Positions 1-7,948 of a stretch of 64,000 nucleotides of DNA are shown piece after piece; the first letter of the stretch is position 1, and the number at the start of each line of letters is the position of its first letter. The stretch covers positions 1 through 64,000 of the forward strand of contig NZ_JAUSPS010000029.1 in NCBI RefSeq assembly GCF_030652775.1, read 5' to 3'. A program made the position numbers and the translations under genes. This DNA comes from Acetobacterium sp. Its GTDB lineage: Bacteria > Bacillota > Clostridia > Eubacteriales > Eubacteriaceae. Below the pieces are notes generated by a model. That model searched no databases, had not been told where the DNA came from, and saw only the letters and a list, made by a program, of their open reading frames with translations.

Positions 1-504
1 TTTGAAGTCGAGCTTTTGGTCAGAATCGGAAATCTGTATTATCGGGTTTCTGATGAGGAGATAGAAAAAGTCGAAGGCATCTTAGAACGCCTGGATATCA
101 GAAAATTGAGCTCCCGTAGAATTGGCGAGCTCAGCGGCGGACAAAGACAACGTGTTTTTATTGCTCAAGCCCTGGCTTCTGAACCAGAAATTTTAATCTT
201 GGATGAACCAACCAGTAGTCTTGACTTATATTATCAGTTTGAAATGCTTGAAATGATTAAGAACTTGACCGTAAGTGAAAGTTTTACAACCATTACTACC
301 TTGCATCAATTGAATTTAGTGTCACGGTTTGCGGATAGTGTGATTGTACTGGATGAAGGAAGTGTTTACAAACAAGGGACACCGGAAGAAGTGCTGACCA
401 TTGAATTACTCAAGAATGTTTATAAAATGAGAACAGAAATATTTAGAACCAGTGATGGCTATACCAATATTGTTCCGGTATGTCAATGTAACGAATGGAG
501 GTAA
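1..504 (+). CDS. FecE/BtuD-type ABC importer ATPase (5' truncated by window edge)
   Basis: ATP-binding subunit of a FecBCD-type importer for siderophores, haem or corrinoids; it would hydrolyse ATP on the cytoplasmic face of a FecCD permease. The reading frame is open through base 1, so the Walker A part lies outside the window. What remains has the ABC signature LSGGQRQR, Walker B ILILDEPTSSLD and the switch His in TTLHQLN. The VSDEEIEKV stretch matches VSDADVEIV in the complete FecE-like protein at 22903-23676, which supports the family call. It ends 2 bases before the methyltransferase start at 507, so the two are probably one operon. The substrate cannot be read from the sequence. Confidence 0.88.
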   Translation, partial: FEVELLVRIGNLYYRVSDEEIEKVEGILERLDIRKLSSRRIGELSGGQRQRVFIAQALASEPEILILDEPTSSLDLYYQFEMLEMIKNLTVSESFTTITTLHQLNLVSRFADSVIVLDEGSVYKQGTPEEVLTIELLKNVYKMRTEIFRTSDGYTNIVPVCQCNEWR

Positions 505-506
505 AA

Positions 507-1256
507 ATGGAATTACACGAAAGAGTTGTTGAAGGCTGGCAGATATCAGCAGAGGGCTATAGCGACATTATTAATGATGAATTGATAAAAGATGACGCGG
601 TTCTCTGGACAAAGATGCTAAAAAAGCTGTTGCCAAAAAGCGAGAAGCCGCTTAGAATACTGGATGTTGGCACCGGTCCCGGATTTTTTGCAATTATTTT
701 ATCAAAATTGGGACACCAGGTTGTAGGGATTGATGTTACCCAGGAGATGGTCTATTTTGCCAAAAATAATGCGGATAAAGAAGGCGTAGCACCGTTGTTT
801 TTGCAAATGGATAGTCAGAAGTTGACGTTTCCAGAAAACACCTTTGATCTCATTATCAGCCGAAATGTGGTATGGACCCTGGATCAGCCTTTAAGTGCTT
901 ATTGTAATTGGCATAAGGTGTTAAAACCAGAAGGAAAGCTGATCGTATTTGATGCTGACTATTTGGCAGATATCAGAGATGAGGCACTTAAAACTATAAT
1001 CGAAGCAAATAGAAAAGAATATATTGATTTGTATGGTAAACCCAAGGTTAGTTTTGAAGATTACGAAAAAGCACGCGGGTTTAGAGTCAATCTTCCCCTG
1101 GCGGATAAAAAAAGACCAGATTGGGATTTAGAAATCCTGAATCAGCTTGAGTTTAAGGATTTTGGCTGGCAAGATGTTTCAAAAGACGTATATAATGAAC
1201 AACGATTTAAGCTCTATAAATATCAGCCAATGTTTATGCTATGGGGGATTAAATAG
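507..1256 (+). CDS. Class I SAM-dependent methyltransferase (methyltransferase 1)
   Basis: Cytosolic SAM-dependent methyltransferase of about 249 residues, usual size for the Methyltransf_11/25 group. Motif I (LDVGTGPGFFAI) lies near residues 51-62, the acidic ribose-binding residue in VVGID follows, and motif IV is FDLIISRNVVWTL. The start was set at ATG 507 because GGAGG at 497-501 precedes it; an earlier in-frame ATG at 495 overlaps the upstream gene. It is translationally close to the FecE-type ATPase and shares its framework with the proteins at 1486-2244 and 43276-43962, including the RN/SR-x-(V/L)-(I/T)-W-(T/N)-L segment. The acceptor substrate is unknown. The repeated link to metal-type importers suggests a metallophore or tetrapyrrole substrate, which is inference. 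Confidence 0.85.
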   Translation: MELHERVVEGWQISAEGYSDIINDELIKDDAVLWTKMLKKLLPKSEKPLRILDVGTGPGFFAIILSKLGHQVVGIDVTQEMVYFAKNNADKEGVAPLFLQMDSQKLTFPENTFDLIISRNVVWTLDQPLSAYCNWHKVLKPEGKLIVFDADYLADIRDEALKTIIEANRKEYIDLYGKPKVSFEDYEKARGFRVNLPLADKKRPDWDLEILNQLEFKDFGWQDVSKDVYNEQRFKLYKYQPMFMLWGIK

Positions 1257-1332
1257 CAATTAATTAGTGATAGGAGCCATAAAAAATTGACGATGACGCG
1301 TAAAGGATGATTGCGTTGTTCATCGATTTCGG

Positions 1333-1361
1333 TTGACATGCGCCATTGATTATGAGAGAAT
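1333..1361 (+). promoter_or_regulatory. Promoter for leader element 1
   Basis: TTGACA at 1333-1338, 17 bases, then GAGAAT at 1356-1361. The block from -35 to -10 matches the promoter of element 2 in layout: TTGACA, 11 bases, then TTATGAGA(G/A)AAT(A/G)AC. Confidence 0.55.
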
Positions 1362-1395
1362 AACAAAAAGAACACTAAAAAAGAATACAGTAGAT

Positions 1396-1458
1396 AACAA
1401 AGTCATGAAGACTTAATCGGATCAGAAGATCAGCTTATTTCTTTGTGGCTTTTTTTAA
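1396..1458 (+). promoter_or_regulatory. Terminator-embedded leader element, copy 1
   Basis: The 5' arm AGTCATGAAG (1401-1410) pairs along its whole length with CTTTGTGGCT (1441-1450), using several G-U pairs, and a run of T follows. An apical hairpin GATC-AGAA-GATC sits inside. It lies 28 bases upstream of the methyltransferase 2 start. The CATGAAG arm recurs at three other places in this window, each with a different but complementary 3' arm. It reads as a transcription attenuator. I cannot assign it to a known riboswitch class. Confidence 0.6.
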
Positions 1459-1485
1459 TTGTAACAGATGAGAAGAGGAAAAATA

Positions 1486-2244
1486 ATGGAAAACATTCTG
1501 GAAAAAGTGGAACAATATTGGGATAAACGCTCAGAAGGTTATTCTGAGGTCAATGTGGCAGAGCTGAATAGTTATAAAATGGATGTCTGGAAAGAGCTGA
1601 TCAATCGTCATAAACCAGTGGTAATTGGTCGTAAACTGAAAGTTTTGGATATTGGCACCGGCCCGGGTTTCTTTGCCATTACCATGGCATCCTGCGGTTA
1701 TGATGTGACGGCGGTGGATTATACTGATGCCATGCTCCATAAGGCTAAACAAAATGCTGGTCATTACCAGACCCAAATTAACTTCATGCAGATGGATGCC
1801 CATCAACTTAGCTTTGAAGACAATAGCTTCGATCTGATTATCACCCGGAACCTGACCTGGAATCTGGAACGTCCGGACGATGCCTATCGAGAATGGCATC
1901 GGGTGTTGGCACCAGGTGGACGGATGCTGAACTTTGATGCGAACTGGTATCTCCATCTCTTCGATGAAGAAAAAAGAGAGGAATATTTTCAAGATCGGAT
2001 TAACTCAAAGGAAGAGGGTGTCAATGATCACTATATTCATACCGATGCCACGGCGATGGAAGAAATTGCCAAAAATCTGCCGTTGAGCCGCACCATGCGA
2101 CCCCAATGGGATACCGCAGTGCTGATCAATACCGGTTTTAAAAAGGTGCTGGTTGAGCAGGAAATTGGCGAGTTGGTGTGGAACAAAGAGGAACAGGTTA
2201 ATTATGGTTCCACCCCAATGTTTATGATTTTTGCTGAAAAGTAA
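1486..2244 (+). CDS. Class I SAM-dependent methyltransferase (methyltransferase 2)
   Basis: Cytosolic methyltransferase of about 252 residues. Motif I (LDIGTGPGFFAI) is near residue 54, then VTAVDYTDAML, and FDLIITRNLTWNLERP corresponds to motif IV. The N-terminus (VEQYWDKRSEGY) is nearly the same as in the methyltransferase at 43276 (IEAYWDKRSDSF), so these are paralogues. ATG 1486 was chosen because AGAGGAA lies 6 bases upstream; ATG 1468 has no good ribosome binding site. It has its own promoter and leader element 1 and is followed by a strong terminator, so it is probably transcribed alone. The substrate is unknown; the element links it to the chelatase and importer genes further right. 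Confidence 0.85.
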   Translation: MENILEKVEQYWDKRSEGYSEVNVAELNSYKMDVWKELINRHKPVVIGRKLKVLDIGTGPGFFAITMASCGYDVTAVDYTDAMLHKAKQNAGHYQTQINFMQMDAHQLSFEDNSFDLIITRNLTWNLERPDDAYREWHRVLAPGGRMLNFDANWYLHLFDEEKREEYFQDRINSKEEGVNDHYIHTDATAMEEIAKNLPLSRTMRPQWDTAVLINTGFKKVLVEQEIGELVWNKEEQVNYGSTPMFMIFAEK

Positions 2245-2287
2245 ATTATGTAGAATTGGATTTAAAAGACAAAATAAACAATAAGCC

Positions 2288-2332
2288 AGTGAGGTAGTTA
2301 TTCTCTGAAGAGAATTCTACCTCACTTTTTTA
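2288..2332 (+). terminator. Intrinsic terminator after methyltransferase 2
   Basis: AGTGAGGTAG pairs with CTACCTCACT, extended by an inner ATTCTC/GAGAAT stem, and is followed by a T run. Confidence 0.85.
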
Positions 2333-2391
2333 GTTAAACCTGAAATTTAAATTGATGTACCGAGGATTACAAAAACGACAAAGGAGAAATG

Positions 2392-3765
2392 ATGGATAAC
2401 AGACCAAGCTGGTTCGTAAGTGTATGTTATGACGGTGGCGAAGAACAAACATCACGTTTTATCAGAGAAGGTTTTTGGGAAAACTATTATTCGGAAAAAT
2501 CCGGGGATCTGATCAAAGAGATTAAGATTGGCGATCGGATTGCCTTAAAAGCGACCCACAACAAAAAAAACAAAGTCCCTTTCAATACCAATGGAAAAAT
2601 TGTTTCAGTCATGGAGATTAAGGCCATTGGGATCGTGACCAGAAATTATTATGATGGCAAAAAAATAGCGGTTAACTGGACTAAGGTTGAGAGATTAAAA
2701 GAGTGGTACTTTTTTACATTTATCAGAAGCATCTGGAAAATTAAACCAAACCCCAAGAATTGGATGTCCAAAGAGCTCATTGATTTTACCTTTAATAATA
2801 TGCCTCAGGATATTAATCGTTTCCGGAATGAACCCTATTGGAAAAAGCGTTTTATGAAAGACGTTACCTACACGGAGGAAATTATCACAGTTTTAAAACA
2901 GTTGGATGGAGAAGCTCATCTCTCCTACATCCAGGAAGAAATACGCAAAAGAAAAAAAATAAAAGATATCGAAAAAAATCCCAACTGGCGGGCAGAAATC
3001 CGCTTTACTCTGCAAAAACAAAGCAGCGATTCCAAATCCTTTGCTAATGGTGATGATTTATTCTACCGGAAATCATTCGCCAGTGAGGTTTGGGGTCTTC
3101 GGGAAATGTCAAAAAAACCCGTTCAAGCTTACTCAAAAGATATGTTTCTGGCTGAAACATTGATGGAAGGGGAAAAATATGATGAGATTTGCAGCGCTCT
3201 TAAAGAAGAGAAACGTTTAATAATAAAAAGAGTGCCAGGGGCTGGTAAAAAGTTTATGGCAAAAAGACTGGCGTATTCGCTACTACAAGAAAAAGATGAA
3301 GAACGGGTGCTACTATTTAAGCTGAGTCATAATCAAGTGGGTGGCGATTGCGTAAAAAATTCAAACAATATCCCCAGATATCAAAAGTGTGACTCCTTGC
3401 TGGATGAATCTGGTTTTATGGCATTTTGTCAAAAAGCAATCACTGATCATCGGAACGACTACTATTTCATTATCGATGAAATAAACCGTGAAAATCTAAA
3501 TACCATTCTGGTTGACTTATTGCTCTTGTTCAAAAGAGATAAGATGGTGCCAAGGGATTCTAAAAACAAACCGAAGCGGGATCGGAATTTATGGATACCG
3601 GAGAATCTCTACATTATTGGGATGATGGATATGGGCGATTTGTGTCTGCGACTCATTGATGAAAAACTAAAACAGTATTTTCGCTTTGTTGAGCTTGAAC
3701 CGGCATTTGGAATTATAAAATTCTCTAAGAATAATAAGCAAATGGCAGAAAGGCTATCCCGATAA
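2392..3765 (+). CDS. Degenerate McrB-like AAA+ protein, orphan
   Basis: The N-terminus (residues 1-150) resembles the domain found before the AAA+ module in some McrB-type restriction proteins (GDRIALKA, VSVMEIKAIG, EWYFFTF, PQDINRFRNEPYWKKRF). A probable winged-helix segment follows (about 155-235), then a McrB-like AAA+ domain (about 245-445). Key ATPase residues are altered: the Walker A region reads RVPGAGKKF, with Lys where Thr/Ser binds magnesium; the usual sensor-1 MNTAD is MDMGD; the RRRF arginine finger is KQYF. Walker B (FIIDEINREN) is kept. No McrC gene follows. The frame is intact for 457 codons, so it is either an early-stage relic or a protein with a non-catalytic role. GGAG at 2383-2386 favours ATG 2392 over 2389. 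Confidence 0.65.
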   Translation: MDNRPSWFVSVCYDGGEEQTSRFIREGFWENYYSEKSGDLIKEIKIGDRIALKATHNKKNKVPFNTNGKIVSVMEIKAIGIVTRNYYDGKKIAVNWTKVERLKEWYFFTFIRSIWKIKPNPKNWMSKELIDFTFNNMPQDINRFRNEPYWKKRFMKDVTYTEEIITVLKQLDGEAHLSYIQEEIRKRKKIKDIEKNPNWRAEIRFTLQKQSSDSKSFANGDDLFYRKSFASEVWGLREMSKKPVQAYSKDMFLAETLMEGEKYDEICSALKEEKRLIIKRVPGAGKKFMAKRLAYSLLQEKDEERVLLFKLSHNQVGGDCVKNSNNIPRYQKCDSLLDESGFMAFCQKAITDHRNDYYFIIDEINRENLNTILVDLLLLFKRDKMVPRDSKNKPKRDRNLWIPENLYIIGMMDMGDLCLRLIDEKLKQYFRFVELEPAFGIIKFSKNNKQMAERLSR

Positions 3766-3770
3766 TTTAA

Positions 3771-3799
3771 TTGACAGGAAGCAAGGCTTATGAGAAAAT
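3771..3799 (+). promoter_or_regulatory. Promoter for leader element 2
   Basis: TTGACA at 3771-3776, 17 bases, then GAAAAT at 3794-3799. Eleven bases after TTGACA comes TTATGAGAAAATGAC, which matches the promoter of element 1 at 12 or more positions. Confidence 0.55.
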
Positions 3800-3830
3800 G
3801 ACGCAAACATAGAAATGAAAATATAGAACG

Positions 3831-3891
3831 AATGAGGTCATGAAGACCAAGTGCGATCAGAAGATCGGTTTGGTTTCTCATGCTTTTTTTT
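3831..3891 (+). promoter_or_regulatory. Terminator-embedded leader element, copy 2
   Basis: The GGTCATGAAGACC block contains the CATGAAG core. CATGAAGACCAA (3839-3850) can pair with 3870-3882 with one bulged C, and a T run follows. The apical hairpin is CGATC-AGAA-GATCG, the same loop as in copy 1. Downstream is a 109-base spacer and then the CsoR-type gene. It might once have served another gene that was lost when the McrB-like region formed. Confidence 0.55.
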
Positions 3892-3999
3892 ATTATAAAA
3901 TAATTATACTGTGTAACAAAGTTGAATAAATATTAACTGCAGTAAATTGCGATGATGTATTACCCCAAAATAAACAGAAAACATTCTTAAGGAGGAAGC

Positions 4000-4341
4000 A
4001 TGAGTCAGGTTAAGAATCACACCCATGCAAAAGATAGCACACCAGAAATTAGTACGACAGATCATGATCAAAAACCCCATACCCATAGCCATTCAAAAGC
4101 TGTTATCAACCGTCTGTCAAAAGCGATTGGCCATCTGGAATCGGTTCGCAAGATGGTTGAATCCGGGCGAGACTGTTCCGAAGTGCTGATCCAACTTGCA
4201 GCGGTTAAGGCGGCCATTAATAACACCGGTAAGATCATTCTCCAGGATCATATTGAAAACTGCATTGTCAGTGCTGTACGTGAAGGCGATGATCAGGCCA
4301 TCGAGGAATTAAACAAGGCCATCGACCGGTTTATGAAATAA
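4000..4341 (+). CDS. CsoR/RcnR/FrmR-family metal-sensing repressor with His-rich N-terminus
   Basis: Small all-helical DNA-binding repressor (113 residues; the family is usually 85-110) that leaves its operator when it binds metal. The CsoR-type ligand set is present as Cys59, His84 and Cys88, with the same 25 and 4 residue spacing as CsoR Cys-His-Cys. The first 31 residues add six histidines (7, 9, 22, 27, 29, 31), an extension that most family members lack and that would suit nickel or cobalt. AAGGAGGA precedes ATG 4000. It is followed at 30 bases by the AstE-like gene, so the two are probably co-transcribed. Cu(I) versus Ni(II)/Co(II) cannot be decided from sequence. Confidence 0.85.
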   Translation: MSQVKNHTHAKDSTPEISTTDHDQKPHTHSHSKAVINRLSKAIGHLESVRKMVESGRDCSEVLIQLAAVKAAINNTGKIILQDHIENCIVSAVREGDDQAIEELNKAIDRFMK

Positions 4342-4371
4342 TAAAATCAAAGAATAGTAAGGAGCATAACA

Positions 4372-5328
4372 GTGAAAATAAAAATCGAAAATTTAAGCGT
4401 CGAAAAAGGGCATAAAACAAGTGCTTATATCCCGGTTCCCCAAACAGATCTAAGCCTGCCAGTTACTATCATTAATGGAGAAAAGGTCGGAAAAACAGTC
4501 TTAATTACCAGTGGTATTCATAATGCCGAGTACACCGGGATTCAAACGGCCATCGAACTCGCCGCCGAATTACAGCCGGATGAAGTAAACGGATGTCTGA
4601 TTCTGATCCATCCGGTTAATATCAGCGGATTTGAAAACCGCACCATGAGTGCAGTTGCCGAAGATGGAAAAAATCTTAACCGACTTTTCCCTGGTAACGC
4701 CAATGGCACGATGGGCGATAAAATCGCCCATTTTATTGTAACCGCCTTTTTGAGCCAGACGGATTATTATATTGATCTCCATGCCGGGGACGGTTTCGAA
4801 ACATTGACCCCTTATGTTTATTATGTGGGCGCCGCAGCGGCGGCGGTGGTGGAACAATCAAAAGCCATGGCCGAAAAAATCAATGTTCCCTATATGGTCA
4901 AGTCATTTACGGCAACTGGGGGCGCCTATAATTATGCCGGTTCCTGTGGGATTCCCGGTATTTTGATTGAGCGGGGCGGCGAAGCGCGTTGGTCTAAAGC
5001 AGAAATTCATCTTTATAAGGCGGATGTTAAAAACGTTCTGAGATCATTAAAAGTATTAAATGGGGCGGTTAATCAGAGTGCCCAAAAGCCAGTTGATGTG
5101 GTCGATGTTATTTATGAAACAGCACGGGTAACCGGTTGTTGGTATCCCAATCAGAAACCGGGCGAATTTGTAAAAAAGGGCGCGACTCTGGGTGTGATCA
5201 AAGATTATTTCGGCAACGTTCTGGCGATTAGTGAAGCGGAGTACGATGGTGTGGTGCTTTATCAGGTTAGCTCTCTTTGTGTCATTGAAAATGATATCCT
5301 GATCACTTATGGAAAAGTAGCGGTTTAG
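4372..5328 (+). CDS. Succinylglutamate desuccinylase/aspartoacylase-family zinc hydrolase
   Basis: Zinc-dependent amidohydrolase of the M14-like AstE/AspA family, cleaving an acyl group from an amino-acid-like amide. The zinc motif GIHNAEYTG places His50 and Glu53 as ligands, and IDLHAGDG near residue 138 supplies the second histidine region. The C-terminal part (from about residue 250) is the beta-barrel-like domain usual in this family. 318 residues is normal. GTG 4372 was chosen because AAGGAG lies 7 bases upstream. It sits just after the CsoR-type regulator, so metal-dependent expression is possible (inference). The natural substrate is unknown. Confidence 0.8.
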   Translation: MKIKIENLSVEKGHKTSAYIPVPQTDLSLPVTIINGEKVGKTVLITSGIHNAEYTGIQTAIELAAELQPDEVNGCLILIHPVNISGFENRTMSAVAEDGKNLNRLFPGNANGTMGDKIAHFIVTAFLSQTDYYIDLHAGDGFETLTPYVYYVGAAAAAVVEQSKAMAEKINVPYMVKSFTATGGAYNYAGSCGIPGILIERGGEARWSKAEIHLYKADVKNVLRSLKVLNGAVNQSAQKPVDVVDVIYETARVTGCWYPNQKPGEFVKKGATLGVIKDYFGNVLAISEAEYDGVVLYQVSSLCVIENDILITYGKVAV

Positions 5329-5370
5329 ATAAGATAAATCAGTAAGACAAATCAGTATACTTATACATAG

Positions 5371-5395
5371 GCTAGCGCTAGCGCTAACGTGTTAG
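5371..5395. repeat. Nested palindromes upstream of the LysR gene
   Basis: GCTAGCGCTAGC (5371-5382) is a perfect 12-base palindrome and is followed at once by the inverted repeat CTAAC-GT-GTTAG (5384-5395). It lies about 90 bases before the LysR start, where an autoregulatory operator is usual. Confidence 0.6.
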
Positions 5396-5481
5396 TGTAA
5401 CCATCGGACAACCAGTTGTTTAGCATTAGAAAGAGAAGTAACCAGACGATGAAAGACAATCGATTTAAGAAGGTTTGTGAT

Positions 5482-6396
5482 ATGATTGAATTAAAACAAT
5501 TAAAATATTTTGTTGTTTGTGCCGATGTGGGTTCTTTTAGTAAGGCGGCAGAAATATTATATACCACTCAACCCAACGTCAGTAAAGCCATTAAAGCCCT
5601 GGAAGAGCATCTGGGCTTTGATCTATTTCACCGGAAAAGCCGCGGAATTTTGCTTTCCACTAGGGGTAAGCACGTCTATGAGTATGCCTGCAAAGCCATT
5701 GAAAACATTGAAATGTTGTCTTCTTTTTCACAAACAGATCGCATTGAACAATTGCAGATCTCCAGTAATCCCAGTTCCTGGATAGCCAATGTTTTTGCGG
5801 ATTTTTACAATCATTTTCATGTGGAGAGACTTCATTTTCAACTGTATTCCGCTTCGGTGGAGGATATTATTAAACGGGTGGCTAGTTACCAGGACGAAAT
5901 CGGCTTTGTCTATGTGATGAGCAATCAGAATACCGCCTTTCAATACGTATTATCCCGAAATCATCTGGAATTTGTCGAACTCAAAAAAACCCAGGTGGTA
6001 CTTTATATTGGACAAGAACATCCGCTTTATACGGCTAAAGAAATCAGTGAAGAGGAATTAAAAAAACTGAAACTAGTTCAGTGTTATGAGGACGAATTTG
6101 ATCTCAATAACTACTGGAAAATAACTAATCCCCAGGGAAAGGATGTGCCCACACTAGAAAGTGTTGTGGTAACCAACAGTGACTGCGTGATGCAGCAGTT
6201 GCTACAAACCACCGATCTTGCCAATATCAGCAGTGGATATATCACCGATCAGATTGATGAAAAAGAACTCAATGGGATACCCCTGTATGAAAAGGAAAAT
6301 ATGGTGATGTTTGGCTATATTAAAAGATCCAATGAAGATCTCAGTAACTGGGGAAACAAATTTATTGAATTCATCATCAGCAATCTGGAGTCGTAA
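5482..6396 (+). CDS. LysR-family transcriptional regulator
   Basis: DNA-binding regulator of 304 residues, the family norm. The N-terminal winged helix-turn-helix spans about residues 1-60 (LKYFVVCADVGSFSKAAEILYTTQ, then QPNVSKAIKALEEHLGFDLF, both in the usual LysR pattern). The remainder is the periplasmic-binding-like effector domain. ATG 5482 was taken because the LysR core starts there (MIELKQLKYF) and AGAAGG lies 8 bases upstream; in-frame starts at 5416 and 5449 would add an unusual tail. The nearest target candidates are the AstE-like gene upstream and itself. The effector is unknown. Confidence 0.88.
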   Translation: MIELKQLKYFVVCADVGSFSKAAEILYTTQPNVSKAIKALEEHLGFDLFHRKSRGILLSTRGKHVYEYACKAIENIEMLSSFSQTDRIEQLQISSNPSSWIANVFADFYNHFHVERLHFQLYSASVEDIIKRVASYQDEIGFVYVMSNQNTAFQYVLSRNHLEFVELKKTQVVLYIGQEHPLYTAKEISEEELKKLKLVQCYEDEFDLNNYWKITNPQGKDVPTLESVVVTNSDCVMQQLLQTTDLANISSGYITDQIDEKELNGIPLYEKENMVMFGYIKRSNEDLSNWGNKFIEFIISNLES

Positions 6397-6463
6397 AAGC
6401 AAAGACAAGGAAATCCCAATAAGCTGAAGGAATGTTTAAGTATGCAAAATTGGAATAGCTAAA

Positions 6464-6482
6464 GACCCCTGCGGGGGGTTGT
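6464..6482 (+). terminator. Possible short terminator hairpin after the LysR gene
   Basis: ACCCC-TGC-GGGGGT is GC-rich but has only a short T stretch after it, so this is a weak call. Confidence 0.3.
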
Positions 6483-6604
6483 AAAGCAAAAACTTCAATG
6501 TTAGAATAGCAAACAGAAGGTATGAATAACCGTAAGAAATTAATCATATTTTAAATAAGTATCACGATTTTATTGAAATAATGTCGTATAAGAAAATTGA
6601 ATAA

Positions 6605-6785
6605 GTTGTTATGAGTGCTGTTGAATAGAAATTCAATAGAGAATAGGAAAATGGGTTGAAATCCCATGCTGTCCCGCAGCTGTAAGCGAGGAGTCTGATT
6701 TCATGATGTCACTGGTATCCGTATAGATACTGGGAAGGCGAAATCAAGATGATGACCCGCAAGCCAGAAGACCTGCTTATAATGA
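6605..6785 (+). promoter_or_regulatory. Cobalamin riboswitch
   Basis: The conserved core blocks are in order: TGAAATCCCATGCTGTCCCG around 6657-6676 and GCAGCTGTAAGCGAGGAG directly after it; then GTCACTG...GGGAAGGCG around 6708-6740; then GATGACCCGCAAGCCAGAAG with ACCTGC around 6751-6776. A strong hairpin with a T tail follows at 6867-6902, the usual expression platform. It controls the five-gene Opp/Nik-type importer that starts at 7011, so the importer should be shut off when adenosylcobalamin is plentiful. Confidence 0.95.
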
Positions 6786-6866
6786 GATTCGTTGTTGACC
6801 TACGAGAAGGATAGGTAGATGGATGTTAAACGCTTATAATGGTGAATTCTGCCTTATTGTGCCGAT

Positions 6867-6902
6867 GACTCCTTATCTTTTTCGAGATAAGGAGTTTTTT
6901 TA
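6867..6902 (+). terminator. Terminator of the cobalamin riboswitch expression platform
   Basis: ACTCCTTATCT pairs with AGATAAGGAGT and is followed by seven T. It lies about 110 bases before the importer operon. Confidence 0.88.
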
Positions 6903-7010
6903 AGCCAATTTATATAAGACTAAAAAAATGATCCGTGATCTTTTTATGAAGGGCGGGATTAATAAATAGAAAGAGAAAACATCAGCTATGCAAGAAAGGT
7001 ATAACAGAAA

Positions 7011-7946
7011 ATGAAAAAATATATCGGGAAACGTTTGTTTCAGTTGATTCCCATCATTCTGGGGATTACGCTTTTATCATTCACCCTGATGCAGACTGCT
7101 GCGGGAGATGCGGTGGATGCGCTATATGACAATAGCGGGGGCGTGTCCGAAGCTGTCAAAGCAGAAAAACGGGAAGAGCTGGGATTGGACAAGCCTTTTT
7201 TAATTCAATATACGACCTGGCTGGGCGGTGTGGTCACCGGGGATATGGGGGTTTCCTATATTTCTAATAAACCGGTCTTCGATACCTTTGTTTCAAAACT
7301 ACCAGCAACGATCTTCTTGACTCTTACTTCGATTCTGCTTACCGTTCTGATTTCCATCCCCTTTGGAATTTTAGCGGCAGTCCGCCACAATCGATTCACC
7401 GACTACCTGATTCGTTTTTTCAGTTTTATTGGAAATTCCCTGCCTGGTTTCTTTGTTTCACTGCTGCTTATTTATTTTTTTGCCTTAAAACTCAAACTGT
7501 TTCCGGTGATGGGGAGCGGCGGCTGGAAGAGCATTGTCCTGCCGACGCTGACGCTGGCGTTCGCCATGGCGTCCAAATATACCAGACAGGTTCGCACCAC
7601 AGTGTTAGAAGAACTGGATAAAGATTATGTTCTGGGAGCCCGGGCCAGAGGGGTAAAGGAGCCGGTGGTGCTTTATGCCAGTGTGCTAAAATCGTCAATG
7701 CTGACGATTATCACCCTGCTGGCGCTATCGATTGGATCACTGTTGGGGGGGACTGCCATTGTTGAATCGATTTTCATGTGGGATGGCGTGGGTAAACTGG
7801 CAGTGGATTCGATTATGATGCGGGACTACCCGATGATTCAGGCCTATGTGATCTGGATGGCACTTATTTATGTGCTGGTCAACCTGATTACCGATCTGAT
7901 GTATCATTATCTTGATCCCCGAATTCGACTGGAACAGGAGGCATAG
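7011..7946 (+). CDS. Opp/Nik-type ABC importer permease (NikB/DppB-like)
   Basis: First inner-membrane subunit of a binding-protein-dependent importer. It has the family N-terminus (KYIGKRLFQLIPIILGITLLSF), six predicted membrane segments and the cytoplasmic EAA loop near YVLGARARGVKEPVVLYASVLKS that contacts the ATPase. The start is ATG 7011. The second permease begins 2 bases after its stop. It is the first gene after the cobalamin riboswitch, so uptake of cobalt, or of nickel or a small chelate, is more likely than peptides. That assignment is inference from the riboswitch. Confidence 0.9.
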   Translation: MKKYIGKRLFQLIPIILGITLLSFTLMQTAAGDAVDALYDNSGGVSEAVKAEKREELGLDKPFLIQYTTWLGGVVTGDMGVSYISNKPVFDTFVSKLPATIFLTLTSILLTVLISIPFGILAAVRHNRFTDYLIRFFSFIGNSLPGFFVSLLLIYFFALKLKLFPVMGSGGWKSIVLPTLTLAFAMASKYTRQVRTTVLEELDKDYVLGARARGVKEPVVLYASVLKSSMLTIITLLALSIGSLLGGTAIVESIFMWDGVGKLAVDSIMMRDYPMIQAYVIWMALIYVLVNLITDLMYHYLDPRIRLEQEA

Positions 7947-7948
7947 AC

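Noticed and set aside
2838-3047. Independent small gene inside the McrB-like frame
   Set aside because: Another frame of the same DNA without its own ribosome site, and the McrB-like frame is clearly coding by homology.
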